Assembly: GCF_013408415.1 (NCBI RefSeq) | Contig: NZ_JACCAA010000001.1 | Coordinates: 1,550,001-1,614,000, forward strand | Origin: Nocardioides daedukensis | GTDB lineage: Bacteria > Actinomycetota > Actinomycetes > Propionibacteriales > Nocardioidaceae | Reading direction: 5' to 3' | Length of the DNA stretch: 64,000 nt | Shown: positions 7,819 to 16,015 of the stretch, in pieces | How the letters are laid out: every line of letters begins with the position of its first letter | Numbering within the stretch: position 1 is the first letter of the stretch | Notes under the pieces: model-generated | Seen by the model: only the letters and a program-made list of their open reading frames with translations | Databases searched by the model: none | What the model was told of the DNA's origin: nothing | Position numbers and translations under genes: made by a program

Positions 7819-9528
7819 GTGAGTGATTCGGCAGCCGCGCCTGCTTCTGCGTGGGCCCTGCTGCTGCGGGGACTGCGACGCAACAAGGCAAAACTCCTCG
7901 GCTCCTATGCCCTGCTCAGCCTGTGGCAGGCCTGCGAGACCCTCGTCCCGGTCTTCATCGGCCTGACCATCGACCGTGCCGTGTCCACCGGCGAGGTCGA
8001 CCAGATGGTGATCTGGGGCCTCGCGCTGTGCGTGCTGTTCGGCTTCTTGTCCTACGGCTACCGGTACGGCGCCTGGATCGGCTTCCACGTCGTGTCGATG
8101 GAGATGCACCGGATCCGGGTCGAGATCGCCGCCCACTCACTGCACCCACGGGGTGCCAAGACAGCACTCCGTCCGGGCGAGACACTCTCGCTGGCCACGG
8201 CCGACGCCGAGCTGGTGGGGCAGTTCATCCGCTCCACCGGCTTCACCATCGCCGCGGTCATCTCGATCGTCGGGGCCTCCTGGTTCCTCCTCGCGATGGA
8301 CCTCGTCCTCGGCCTCGTCGTGGTGATCGGCGTACCGACCGTGCTGCTGCTGACCCAGGTCATCACCCCGCGCATCTCGCGCCACACCGAGCACCAACAG
8401 GCCACCGTCGCCGAGGCGACCGGCGTGGCCACCGACCTGGTCCGCGGCCTGCGCGTGCTCAAGGGCATCGGCGCGGAACCGGTCGCAGGCGCCCGCTATC
8501 GGGTGCTCAGCGGACGGGCGCGTGACGCGTCGGTGCGGAGTACGTCGACCTATGGCGCAATGGCCGGCCTCACCGAGGGCCTGGCCGGACTGTTCCTCGC
8601 AGCCGTCGCGCTCGTCGCCGGGCACCGAGCCCTCTCCGGCGACATCACCATCGGCGAGCTGGTCGCGGTCGTCGGCCTGACCCAGTTCCTCGCCGAACCG
8701 CTCGGGATGCTGGGCGACATCTCCGCGCACACGGCGCGCGCCCACGCCTCCGCGCGACGCATCGTCGACTTCCTCGCCTCACCGCGACTGGTCGAGGAGG
8801 GCGAGTCCAGCCCGGTCTTCACCCCCGCAGAGCTGCGCCTGAGCGGTGTCAGCGCGCCCGGGCTCGACGCGGTCGACCTGGCGTCTCGGCCCGGGGAGAT
8901 CCTCGGCATCGCCGTCACCGACCCGACCGCGGCCGCCACCCTGATGGGCCTGGTCAACGGGTCGATCACACCGACCTCGGGCACGATCTCGCTCGGCGGG
9001 CTCCCCCTGCGCGACCTGAGCAGCTCCGCACGCGAGGCGCACCTGCTGGTCAACCCGCACCACGTCGACCTCTTCGAGGGCACCCTGCGAAGCAACGTCG
9101 ACCCGACCGGGCGCCTCAACGAGCGGGCCCTGGGCCTGCTGCTCGATGCGTCGGCCTGCGCCGACGTGGTGTCCCTGGTCCCCGAAGGACTCGACCAGCC
9201 GGTCACCCCGGACGGTGCCACCTTCTCCGGCGGCCAGCGCCAGCGGATCGCGCTTGCCCGGGCCCTGGCGATGGATGCCCCCATCTTGGTGCTCCACGAC
9301 CCGACCACCGCGGTCGACGCAGTCACCGAGCACCGCATCGCGCAGGGCATCCGCAGGCTGCGCACGGCCGGCGCGTCACGACGTACGACCTGGTTGATCA
9401 CCTCCTCCCCCGCCCTGCTGGCCCAGTGCCACCGCGTGGTGCTGGTGGCCGAGGGCCGTGTGCAGTCCGAGGGCACCCACCACGACCTTGCGTCGGAGTC
9501 GACCTATGCGGAGGTGGTGCTGCGATGA
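7819..9528 (+). CDS. ABC exporter half-transporter with degenerate ATP site (subunit 1)
   Basis: A 569-residue type IV exporter subunit: six membrane segments in the first 300 residues, then a nucleotide-binding domain. The Walker A region (about 363-375) reads GIAVTDPTAAATL and lacks the GKS/T core. Walker B ends LVLHDP, without the catalytic Glu. The signature FSGGQRQR (about 468-475) is intact. It must pair with the next gene, whose defects are complementary. The start could be TTG 7813 or GTG 7819; the GTG is chosen. No substrate can be read from sequence. The downstream gene starts within its stop codon (ATGA). Confidence 0.9.
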   Translation: MSDSAAAPASAWALLLRGLRRNKAKLLGSYALLSLWQACETLVPVFIGLTIDRAVSTGEVDQMVIWGLALCVLFGFLSYGYRYGAWIGFHVVSMEMHRIRVEIAAHSLHPRGAKTALRPGETLSLATADAELVGQFIRSTGFTIAAVISIVGASWFLLAMDLVLGLVVVIGVPTVLLLTQVITPRISRHTEHQQATVAEATGVATDLVRGLRVLKGIGAEPVAGARYRVLSGRARDASVRSTSTYGAMAGLTEGLAGLFLAAVALVAGHRALSGDITIGELVAVVGLTQFLAEPLGMLGDISAHTARAHASARRIVDFLASPRLVEEGESSPVFTPAELRLSGVSAPGLDAVDLASRPGEILGIAVTDPTAAATLMGLVNGSITPTSGTISLGGLPLRDLSSSAREAHLLVNPHHVDLFEGTLRSNVDPTGRLNERALGLLLDASACADVVSLVPEGLDQPVTPDGATFSGGQRQRIALARALAMDAPILVLHDPTTAVDAVTEHRIAQGIRRLRTAGASRRTTWLITSSPALLAQCHRVVLVAEGRVQSEGTHHDLASESTYAEVVLR

Positions 9529-11267
9529 GCCGCAACATCCTCCCGATCGCCTCGCGCCAGGAGACCGCCCGGCTGGCGTGGCGACTGGTGGCCAGCCGTC
9601 GTCTCCCGCTGCTGCTGACCATCGCCTCGTTCATCCTGGCCGGGCTGTGCGCCCTGGTCGCACCGTGGATGCTCGGCACGATCGTCGACCTGGTCATCGA
9701 CGGCGCACCCGAACGCGAGATCACCCGGGCCGCACTCGTGATCGCGGCGGCAGCCGTCGCCGGCGGGCTCTTCACCTGGGCCTCGGTCGCCTTCCTCGCC
9801 CGCGCCGGTGAGCCTGCTCTTGCCACGTTGCGCGAGGACGTGCTCGACAAGGCACTGGCCCTCGACTCGGCGCGCGTGGAGGAGGCCGGCACCGGTGACC
9901 TGCTCTCCCGGGTGGGTGACGACGCCCGGACGGTGGCCAACTCGCTGACCGAGATCGTGCCGACCCTGGTGAACTCGCTGGTCCTGGTCACGTTCACGGC
10001 TGTCGGCCTCTTCGCCCTCGACTGGCGACTCGGACTGGCCGGTCTGGGTGCGGCGCCGTTCTATGCGATGGCGCTGCGGTGGTACCTGCCGAAGTCCGGA
10101 CCGTTCTATGCCCGCGAGCGAGTCGCCCAGGGCGAGCGGGCGCAGGTGATGGTCAGCGGGCTCCAGGGCGCCGCGACCGTGCGCGCGTTCGGGATGTCCT
10201 CGGGCCAGGTCGCCACGATCGAGAACCGATCCGCCCAGGCGCGTGACATCTCGATGACGGTGTTCCGGCTGCTCACCCGCTTCGGCGCCCGGTCCAACCG
10301 GGCCGAGCTGATCGGTCTGCTGCTGGTGCTGACCACCGGCTTCTGGCTGGTCCGCGCCGACTCGACCTCGGTCGGCGCGGTCACCGCGGCGGCGCTCTAC
10401 TTCCACCGGTTGTTCAACCCGATCAACGCGCTGCTCTACATCTTCGACGCGGTGCAGTCGACGGGCGCCTCGCTCTCCCGACTGGCCGGCGTCTCCCTGC
10501 TGCCGGATGCTCCCGAGCGCCCGGGGTCACTGCCCGAAGCGCCCGGACCACTGGTGCTTACCGGCATCGACCACTCCTATGTGCCAGGACGTCCGGTGCT
10601 GTCGGGTGTCTCTCTCAGCATCGCTCCCGGCGAGCGGGTCGCACTGGTCGGCGCGACCGGTGCTGGCAAGACCACGCTGGGTGCCATCGCCGCCGGCGTA
10701 CTGCCTCCCTCGTCGGGCTCGGTCACCCTGGCCGGCACCGCCATCGGCGACCTGTCCACGTCCCTGCTCCGCTCGCGGGTGGCGTTGATCAGCCAGGACT
10801 TCCACGTCTTCGCCGGCACCGTGCGCGAGGCGGTGACCCTGGTCGACGCCTCGGCCACGGACGCCCAGGTCCTCGCCGCCCTCGACCTGGTCCACGCGTC
10901 CCGCTGGGTCTCGTTGCTGCCCGAGGGCCTGGACACCGTGATCGGCACCGGTTCGCACCCGGTGACACCTGCCCAGGCGCAGCAGCTGGCGCTGGCACGG
11001 ATCGCACTGGCCGATCCCTGGTACGTCGTCCTGGACGAGGCCACTGCCGAGGCAGGCTCGGCCGGCGCGCGCGAGCTCGAGGAGGCCGCACTCGCGGTCA
11101 CCTCGGGACGTGGCGCCCTGGTCGTCGCCCACCGCCTGACCCAGTCGGCAACCGCGGACCGGGTGCTGGTGTTGCACGAGGGCGTGGTCGTCGAGGAGGG
11201 CTCGCACGACGAGCTGCTCGCGGCCGACGGTCGTTATGCCGAGCTCTGGGCCGCCTGGTCCAGCTGA
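9525..11267 (+). CDS. ABC exporter half-transporter with intact Walker motifs (subunit 2)
   Basis: The 580-residue partner of the previous gene, with an N-terminal six-helix membrane domain and a C-terminal ATPase. Walker A GATGAGKTT (about 376-384) and Walker B WYVVLDEATA (about 499-508) are intact. The LSGGQ signature is replaced by VTPAQAQQ. Combined with subunit 1, this leaves one competent composite site (Walker A/B from here, signature from subunit 1) and one dead site, as in asymmetric heterodimeric exporters. The ATG overlaps the previous stop, which favours equal synthesis. Transport substrate unknown; lipid, peptide or drug export are all possible. Confidence 0.92.
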   Translation: MSRNILPIASRQETARLAWRLVASRRLPLLLTIASFILAGLCALVAPWMLGTIVDLVIDGAPEREITRAALVIAAAAVAGGLFTWASVAFLARAGEPALATLREDVLDKALALDSARVEEAGTGDLLSRVGDDARTVANSLTEIVPTLVNSLVLVTFTAVGLFALDWRLGLAGLGAAPFYAMALRWYLPKSGPFYARERVAQGERAQVMVSGLQGAATVRAFGMSSGQVATIENRSAQARDISMTVFRLLTRFGARSNRAELIGLLLVLTTGFWLVRADSTSVGAVTAAALYFHRLFNPINALLYIFDAVQSTGASLSRLAGVSLLPDAPERPGSLPEAPGPLVLTGIDHSYVPGRPVLSGVSLSIAPGERVALVGATGAGKTTLGAIAAGVLPPSSGSVTLAGTAIGDLSTSLLRSRVALISQDFHVFAGTVREAVTLVDASATDAQVLAALDLVHASRWVSLLPEGLDTVIGTGSHPVTPAQAQQLALARIALADPWYVVLDEATAEAGSAGARELEEAALAVTSGRGALVVAHRLTQSATADRVLVLHEGVVVEEGSHDELLAADGRYAELWAAWSS

Positions 11268-11307
11268 GGCTCCGCCGTCCCCGCTTCGCCGCTCCCTGCC
11301 CTTTGTC

Positions 11308-11335
11308 GCCGACCCGTCGTGAATTCGCATTCTGT
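11308..11335. repeat. Dispersed palindromic element, partial copy A
   Basis: GCCGACCCGTCGTGAATTCG followed by CATTCTG matches the left arm of the elements at 19508, 39175 and 39250. The right arm is missing here, or has been replaced by the SOS-box promoter of the LysM gene. Confidence 0.6.
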
Positions 11336-11347
11336 CCGCGACACGCA

Positions 11348-11430
11348 TCGAACATTTGTTCGCCCGGGGCTTGATTTGTTCGAACAGGTGCTCTAACTTC
11401 GTACATGTGTTCGATCGAACGTCTGATCGA
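11348..11430. promoter_or_regulatory. SOS (LexA) boxes upstream of the LysM gene
   Basis: The actinobacterial SOS box is TCGAAC-N4-GTTCGA. This region has TCGAACATTTGTTCGC (11348-11363), TCGAACAGGTGCTCTA (11380-11395), a perfect GTTCGATCGAAC palindrome (11409-11420) and the related TCGAACGTCTGATCGA (11415-11430). The second box lies between a possible -35 TTGATT (11371) and -10 TAACTT (11393), a position suited to repression. Confidence 0.8.
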
Positions 11431-11504
11431 GCGGCACCCGTTGTCGGTGGTCGCCATTAGACATAGCTCGACACCGACCAACCCCCTTCCCCGGAGGTCT
11501 TCTG

Positions 11505-11849
11505 ATGAGCACCATGACCCTCACCCCCAGCATTCCGAGCTTCCGCACGTCGCAGGTTCGCCTGACCCGTCGCGGCCGCCTCGTGGTCTTCGTCGCCGCA
11601 CTGCTCTTCGTGCTGGCCGGCGCGGTGTTCCTCGGAACCTCCTCGGTGGCAAGCAACAACGAGTCGGGCTCCGAGCAGCAGACCGAGGTGATCATGGTCG
11701 GCTATGGCGAGACCCTCTGGGGCATCTCGTCCGACCTCGCCGAGGACGGCAGCGTGCGCGACATGATGGCCACGATCAAGGACCTCAACGCCCTGGACTC
11801 GTCGATGCTCGTCGCCGGCCAGGAGATCCACGTCCCGGTCACCGACTGA
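11505..11849 (+). CDS. SOS-regulated single-pass LysM protein (YneA/ChiZ-like)
   Basis: A 114-residue protein with a short basic N-terminus, one membrane segment (about 28-48) and a LysM domain (about 62-112: GYGETLWGIS...LNALDSSMLVAGQEIHVP) placed outside the membrane to bind peptidoglycan. The layout matches YneA of Bacillus, the SOS-induced division inhibitor. The position between nrdR and lexA matches Rv2719c (ChiZ) of Mycobacterium. GGAGG lies 7 bases before the ATG. Several SOS boxes precede it, so it is probably induced by DNA damage to delay division or remodel the wall. The role is inferred from layout, location and operators. Confidence 0.87.
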   Translation: MSTMTLTPSIPSFRTSQVRLTRRGRLVVFVAALLFVLAGAVFLGTSSVASNNESGSEQQTEVIMVGYGETLWGISSDLAEDGSVRDMMATIKDLNALDSSMLVAGQEIHVPVTD

Positions 11850-11906
11850 CCGGACACCACAGTTTTCTGCAGGTCGCCTCGACCCCGGCCTGCAGATGGG
11901 GAAGAC

Positions 11907-11937
11907 AAGGGGCGGGATCCGGGCGATCCCGCCCCTT
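11907..11937 (+). terminator. Terminator after the LysM gene
   Basis: Perfect 13-bp arms (AAGGGGCGGGATC, 11907-11919, with 11925-11937) around a 5-base loop, 57 bp after the stop. It separates the LysM gene from lexA. Confidence 0.85.
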
Positions 11938-11999
11938 GGCGCATTTCACGACGGCGCATTTCACCGCCCAGAACACCGCGACATGACGCCGCGACACGT

Positions 12000-12015
12000 T
12001 CGAACAGGTGTTTGA
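12000..12015. promoter_or_regulatory. SOS box upstream of lexA
   Basis: TCGAACAGGTGTTTGA fits TCGAAC-N4-GTTCGA with one mismatch and shares TCGAACAGGTG with the second box of the LysM gene. It lies 86 bp before the lexA start and implies autoregulation. Confidence 0.85.
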
Positions 12016-12101
12016 ACATGCCGCCTCCGACGGCTAGCGTGAGACCCAACACGGCGCAGCACCCCTCTTGCAGGACGACCAGCACAGCGGAAGGCAGATC
12101 C

Positions 12102-12827
12102 ATGGCACCGAAGGACCCGAAGGCAAAGGTCACCTCCCTACCCGACGGGCCCCCGGACGCCACCGGCCTGACCCCGCGCCAACAGCGGATCCTGACCACG
12201 CTGCGCGAGTCGATCGAGACCCGCGGCTATCCCCCGAGCATGCGCGAGATCGGCGAGACGGTGGGACTGACCAGCTCCTCCTCGGTCTCCCACCAGCTCA
12301 AGGTGCTCGAGGCCAAGGGCTTCATCAAGCGCGACCCCAACCGCCCCCGCGCCATCCAGGTCTTCATGCCCGAGACCGCTGCCGCATCCCGCGCCGTGGG
12401 CAGCGCCGACGAGGTCGACTACGACGAGACCGGCATCGGCGACGCCATGCCGGCTGCGACCTACGTCCCGATCGTCGGCCGGATCGCTGCCGGTGGCCCG
12501 ATCCTCGCCGAGGAGCGCGTCGAGGAGATCTTCCCGCTGCCCAAGTCCCTGGTCGGCGACGGCACCCTGTTCCTGCTCGAGGTCTCCGGTGACTCGATGA
12601 TCGACGCGGCCATCTGCAACGGCGACTACGTCGTCATCCGCCAGGAGCAGACCGCCCGCAACGGCGAGATCGTCGCCGCCCTGATCGATGGCGAAGCCAC
12701 CGTCAAGACGTTGCAGCGCAAGGACGGCCAGGTCTGGTTGATGCCGCACAACGACGCCTACGACCCGATCGACGGCAACAACGCCTCCATTCTCGGTGTC
12801 GTCACCGCGGTGCTGCGCAAGGTGTGA
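12102..12827 (+). CDS. lexA: SOS response repressor and protease LexA
   Basis: This 241-residue protein has an N-terminal winged helix (about 22-90; [25 protein letters not shown] is the DNA-reading part) and a C-terminal S24 peptidase domain. The self-cleavage Ala-Gly lies in GRIAAGGP (about 131-135), the catalytic Ser in [10 protein letters not shown] and the Lys in EATVKTL. RecA filaments trigger cleavage and release SOS genes. GGAAGG stands 7 bases before the ATG. It is transcribed alone from its own SOS-boxed promoter. Confidence 0.98.
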   Translation: MAPKDPKAKVTSLPDGPPDATGLTPRQQRILTTLRESIETRGYPPSMREIGETVGLTSSSSVSHQLKVLEAKGFIKRDPNRPRAIQVFMPETAAASRAVGSADEVDYDETGIGDAMPAATYVPIVGRIAAGGPILAEERVEEIFPLPKSLVGDGTLFLLEVSGDSMIDAAICNGDYVVIRQEQTARNGEIVAALIDGEATVKTLQRKDGQVWLMPHNDAYDPIDGNNASILGVVTAVLRKV

Positions 12828-12835
12828 ACCAAAGG

Positions 12836-12879
12836 TGTGAACCAATCGGCGACGTCCTGGTGAACGATTGGTTCTCACA
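12836..12879 (+). terminator. lexA terminator hairpin
   Basis: TGTGAACCAATCG (12836-12848) pairs with CGATTGGTTCTCACA (12865-12879), with a two-base bulge, starting 8 bp after the lexA stop. Confidence 0.7.
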
Positions 12880-12924
12880 TCCGTCGGGCGTCACCTTGAG
12901 GCCTTGGCCGTCGTTCAATGAGGC

Positions 12925-14592
12925 GTGACCACCGCATCCGTTGATCGTCGTACCGTCATCAAGGGCTCCGCAGCCGCCGCCGGCACCGCCACCATCGTGG
13001 CCGCAAGCGGGTCCACCGCCTCGGGCGCTTCTGCCTACTTCGCCCACGGCGTGGCCTCGGGCGACCCGATGCCGGACCGGGTGGTGATCTGGACCCGCGT
13101 CACGCCGACGTCGACCTCCACGCCCGGCTCGGGCAAGGGCCCGCGGGTCTGGGTCGACTACGAGGTCGCCACCGACCAGGCCTTCCGGCGGATCGTGAAG
13201 AAGGGCCGGATCGCCACCGGTGCGAGCGACGACCACACCGTCAAGCTCGACGTCACCGGGCTCCAGCCGGCCCGGTGGTACTTCTACCGGTTCTCCTACA
13301 AGGGCCGCTTCAGCCGCGTCGGCCGCACCCGCACCGCCCCCGCGCACTCCTCCACCCCGAGCCGCGTGCGCCTGGGCATGGTCTCGTGCTCGAACCTGCA
13401 GGCCGGTTGGTTCAGCGCCTACCGCCACCTGGCCAAGCGCAACGACCTGCACGCGATCGTCCACCTCGGCGACTACATCTACGAATACGGCCCCGGCCAG
13501 TACGGCTACGGCAACGACAACGTCGACATCCGCAAGCACGCGCCGGCGCGCGAGATGGTCAGCCTGGCCGACTACCGCCAGCGCCACGCGCAGTACAAGC
13601 GCGACGCCGACCTGCAGGAGCTGCACGCCCGCTATCCGTTCATCGTCACCTGGGACGACCACGAGGTGACCAACGACGCCAACAAGGAGGGTGCCGAGAA
13701 CCACGACGCCAGCGAAGGCAGCTGGCTCACCCGTCGTGCACGCAGCCACCGGGCGTACGACGAGTGGATGCCGGTGCGGATGAGTGGCACTGCCGCACTC
13801 GGGGACGGCACCCGCCTGTTCCGCACCCTGCGCTTCGGCCAGCTGGCCGAGCTGAGCATGCTCGACCTGCGCACCTATCGCAGCACACCGGTGGAGTCAC
13901 CTGCCTCCGGTGAGGCCAGCTCCTCGGAACGCAGCATCGCCGGCGCACAACAGCTCGCCTGGCTCAAGAAGAACCTCACCAGCGAGCGGGCCCAGTGGAA
14001 GCTGGTCGGCAACCCGGTGATGATCGCCCCGGTCACCTTCGGCACCGTCCCCGACGCGCTGATCGATCCGATCAACGACGTCACCAAGCTGTTGCCCGAG
14101 GACGGCGTGGCCTACAACATCGACCAGTGGGACGGCTACACCCACGATCGCCGCGTGCTCTTCGAGCACATCCGCGACCAGGGGATCACCGACACGGTCT
14201 TCCTCACCGGCGACATCCACTCCGCCTGGGCGTGCGAGCTCCCCTTCGACCCGGGCAGCTATCCCGTGGTCCGCGAGAATGCCGGCGTGGAGTTCGTCTG
14301 CACCTCGGTCACCAGCAACAACCTCAAGGACATCCTCGGCGTCCAGCGCCGGACCGCATCGGTCGCGGTCGAGACCATCCTGACCGCCGCCAACCCACAC
14401 ATCCGCCACCTCAACTTCGACGACCACGGCTACTCGGTCCTCGACGTCACCTCGGCCCGGGTGCAGTGCGACTACTACGCAATCGGAGACAGAGCAGTGA
14501 AGAGCACCGGACTCACCTGGCAGGCCTCGTGGCAGACGCTCGCGGGCACCCAGCAGCTGCGCCGCGTCCACACCCCGGTGGGTGGTGCGTGA
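12925..14592 (+). CDS. Tat-exported PhoD-type alkaline phosphatase / phosphodiesterase
   Basis: A 555-residue protein with a twin-arginine signal (DRRTVIKGSAAAAG, residues 7-20). The PhoD metallophosphatase core follows: HLGDYIYEYG (about 181-190), TWDDHEVTND (about 241-250) and LTGDIHSAW (about 427-435), which carry the Fe/Ca ligands. PhoD enzymes release phosphate from phosphodiesters and monoesters outside the cell. The GTG start has GAGG closely upstream. The stop overlaps the ATG of the next phosphatase (TGATG), so the two are coupled. No clear PHO box was found upstream. Confidence 0.93.
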   Translation: MTTASVDRRTVIKGSAAAAGTATIVAASGSTASGASAYFAHGVASGDPMPDRVVIWTRVTPTSTSTPGSGKGPRVWVDYEVATDQAFRRIVKKGRIATGASDDHTVKLDVTGLQPARWYFYRFSYKGRFSRVGRTRTAPAHSSTPSRVRLGMVSCSNLQAGWFSAYRHLAKRNDLHAIVHLGDYIYEYGPGQYGYGNDNVDIRKHAPAREMVSLADYRQRHAQYKRDADLQELHARYPFIVTWDDHEVTNDANKEGAENHDASEGSWLTRRARSHRAYDEWMPVRMSGTAALGDGTRLFRTLRFGQLAELSMLDLRTYRSTPVESPASGEASSSERSIAGAQQLAWLKKNLTSERAQWKLVGNPVMIAPVTFGTVPDALIDPINDVTKLLPEDGVAYNIDQWDGYTHDRRVLFEHIRDQGITDTVFLTGDIHSAWACELPFDPGSYPVVRENAGVEFVCTSVTSNNLKDILGVQRRTASVAVETILTAANPHIRHLNFDDHGYSVLDVTSARVQCDYYAIGDRAVKSTGLTWQASWQTLAGTQQLRRVHTPVGGA

Positions 14593-15914
14593 TGTGTGAG
14601 GACAACGGCTCCGGGTTCGCCGCGATCCCCGACCTCGCCACCGGCGAGGAAGCGGTGACCGCGGATCGTCGTACCCTGCTCAAGGTCGCCGGTGCCGGGG
14701 GTGCCGGACTCGTCTTCTCCAGCGCCCTGGGTGCGGCGCCTGCCACGGCCGCGCCGTTCAACCGCAAGCGCTGCTACGTGCTGGTGATCGACGGTTGCCG
14801 TCCCGACGAGATCGGCGGTGGCCTGATGCCCAACACCAAGCGGCTGCGCGACTCGGGGATGAACTTCCCCCGGGCCCGGTCCCTGCCGATCATGGAGACC
14901 ATCCCCAACCACGTGATGATGATGACCGGGATGCGGCCGGACAAGACCGGAGTGCCGGCCAACTCGATCTATGACCGCAACGCCAAGGTCGTGCGCGACA
15001 TGGACCGGCCCAGCGACCTGCGTGCCGACACGATCATCTCCCAGATCAACCGCAGCGGCCGAACCACCGCGACGGTGCTCAGCAAGGACTACCTCTATGG
15101 CATCTTCGGCACCCGGGCCACCCGCCGCTGGGAGCCCGCGCCGCTGATCCCGATCACCAACCACGCCCCCGACGTGTTCACCATCGAGGCCGCCAAGAAG
15201 ATGGTGACCACCCACGACCCTGAGTTCATGTTCGTCAACCTCGGCGACGTGGACCGGGTGGGCCATGCCGACCTGACCGGTACGACGCTGCAGCTCGCGC
15301 GCCGCGCAGCCCTGGTCAACACAGACGTGCAGCTGAAGTCCTTCATCGACCTGCTCAAGCAGACTAGCCGCTGGCAGAACACGATGGTGATCGTGCTCGC
15401 CGACCACTCGATGGACTGGTCGTTGCCGCACAACGTGATCTCGCTGACCGACAAGCTCGAGGCCGACCCCGAGCTCAGCCAGAAGGTGCAGATCGCCCAG
15501 AACGGTGGCGCCGACCTGCTCTACTGGACCGGGCCCGCCGAACTGAGGCAGACCGCGGTGGACCGCATGATCCGCATCGCCCGCGCACAGCCCGGTGTCC
15601 TCTCCGCGCACGACCGGCTCAAGGAACGCCCCACCCTCCGCCTCGGGGGCCACGCCGGCGATGTCGTCGTCTACTGCAAGTCCGGTTGGCGGTTCAGCGA
15701 CCCCTCGGTGGTCTCCAACCCGATCCCGGGCAATCACGGCCACCCGGCCACCGCGTCCATCCCGTTCTTCATCGCCGGAGGATGGCAGGGGCTGCCCCGG
15801 GGGAGCTCCAGCTCGATCGCGCACACCCAGGACGTCGCACCGACGGTGTCGAAGTTCTTCGGGCTGCAGGCGCCCACGGGGTCGAAGACGTGGGACGGCC
15901 GGCACCGCATCTGA
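14592..15914 (+). CDS. Tat-exported alkaline phosphatase superfamily protein (nucleotide pyrophosphatase/phosphodiesterase type)
   Basis: A 440-residue protein with a Tat signal (ADRRTLLKVAGAGGAG, about 24-40) after an unusually long n-region. The metal site starts at VIDGCRPDE (about 64-72), and the likely nucleophile Thr is in METIPNH (about 100-106), as in NPP enzymes. Further metal ligands are visible in DVDRVGHAD and LADHSMDW, with a final His in NHGHP. It probably hydrolyses phosphodiesters or phosphonates at the cell surface. It is coupled to the upstream PhoD gene, which suggests a joint phosphate-scavenging function. Confidence 0.88.
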   Translation: MCEDNGSGFAAIPDLATGEEAVTADRRTLLKVAGAGGAGLVFSSALGAAPATAAPFNRKRCYVLVIDGCRPDEIGGGLMPNTKRLRDSGMNFPRARSLPIMETIPNHVMMMTGMRPDKTGVPANSIYDRNAKVVRDMDRPSDLRADTIISQINRSGRTTATVLSKDYLYGIFGTRATRRWEPAPLIPITNHAPDVFTIEAAKKMVTTHDPEFMFVNLGDVDRVGHADLTGTTLQLARRAALVNTDVQLKSFIDLLKQTSRWQNTMVIVLADHSMDWSLPHNVISLTDKLEADPELSQKVQIAQNGGADLLYWTGPAELRQTAVDRMIRIARAQPGVLSAHDRLKERPTLRLGGHAGDVVVYCKSGWRFSDPSVVSNPIPGNHGHPATASIPFFIAGGWQGLPRGSSSSIAHTQDVAPTVSKFFGLQAPTGSKTWDGRHRI

Positions 15915-16015
15915 GTCGGCACCGCTCGCCGTAAGCCGTCACTGATTGCCGCGCGCGGCGTTGAGCAGGCAGGCAGCCAGCCCTTCGTTGACGTAGTCAG
16001 GATCGTGATCGCACC

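Noticed and set aside
12829..12924. PHO box upstream of the PhoD gene
   Set aside because: GGTGTGAACC units occur twice near the lexA stop, but with a 13-bp period rather than the 11-bp period of PhoP sites, and they belong to the lexA terminator hairpin.
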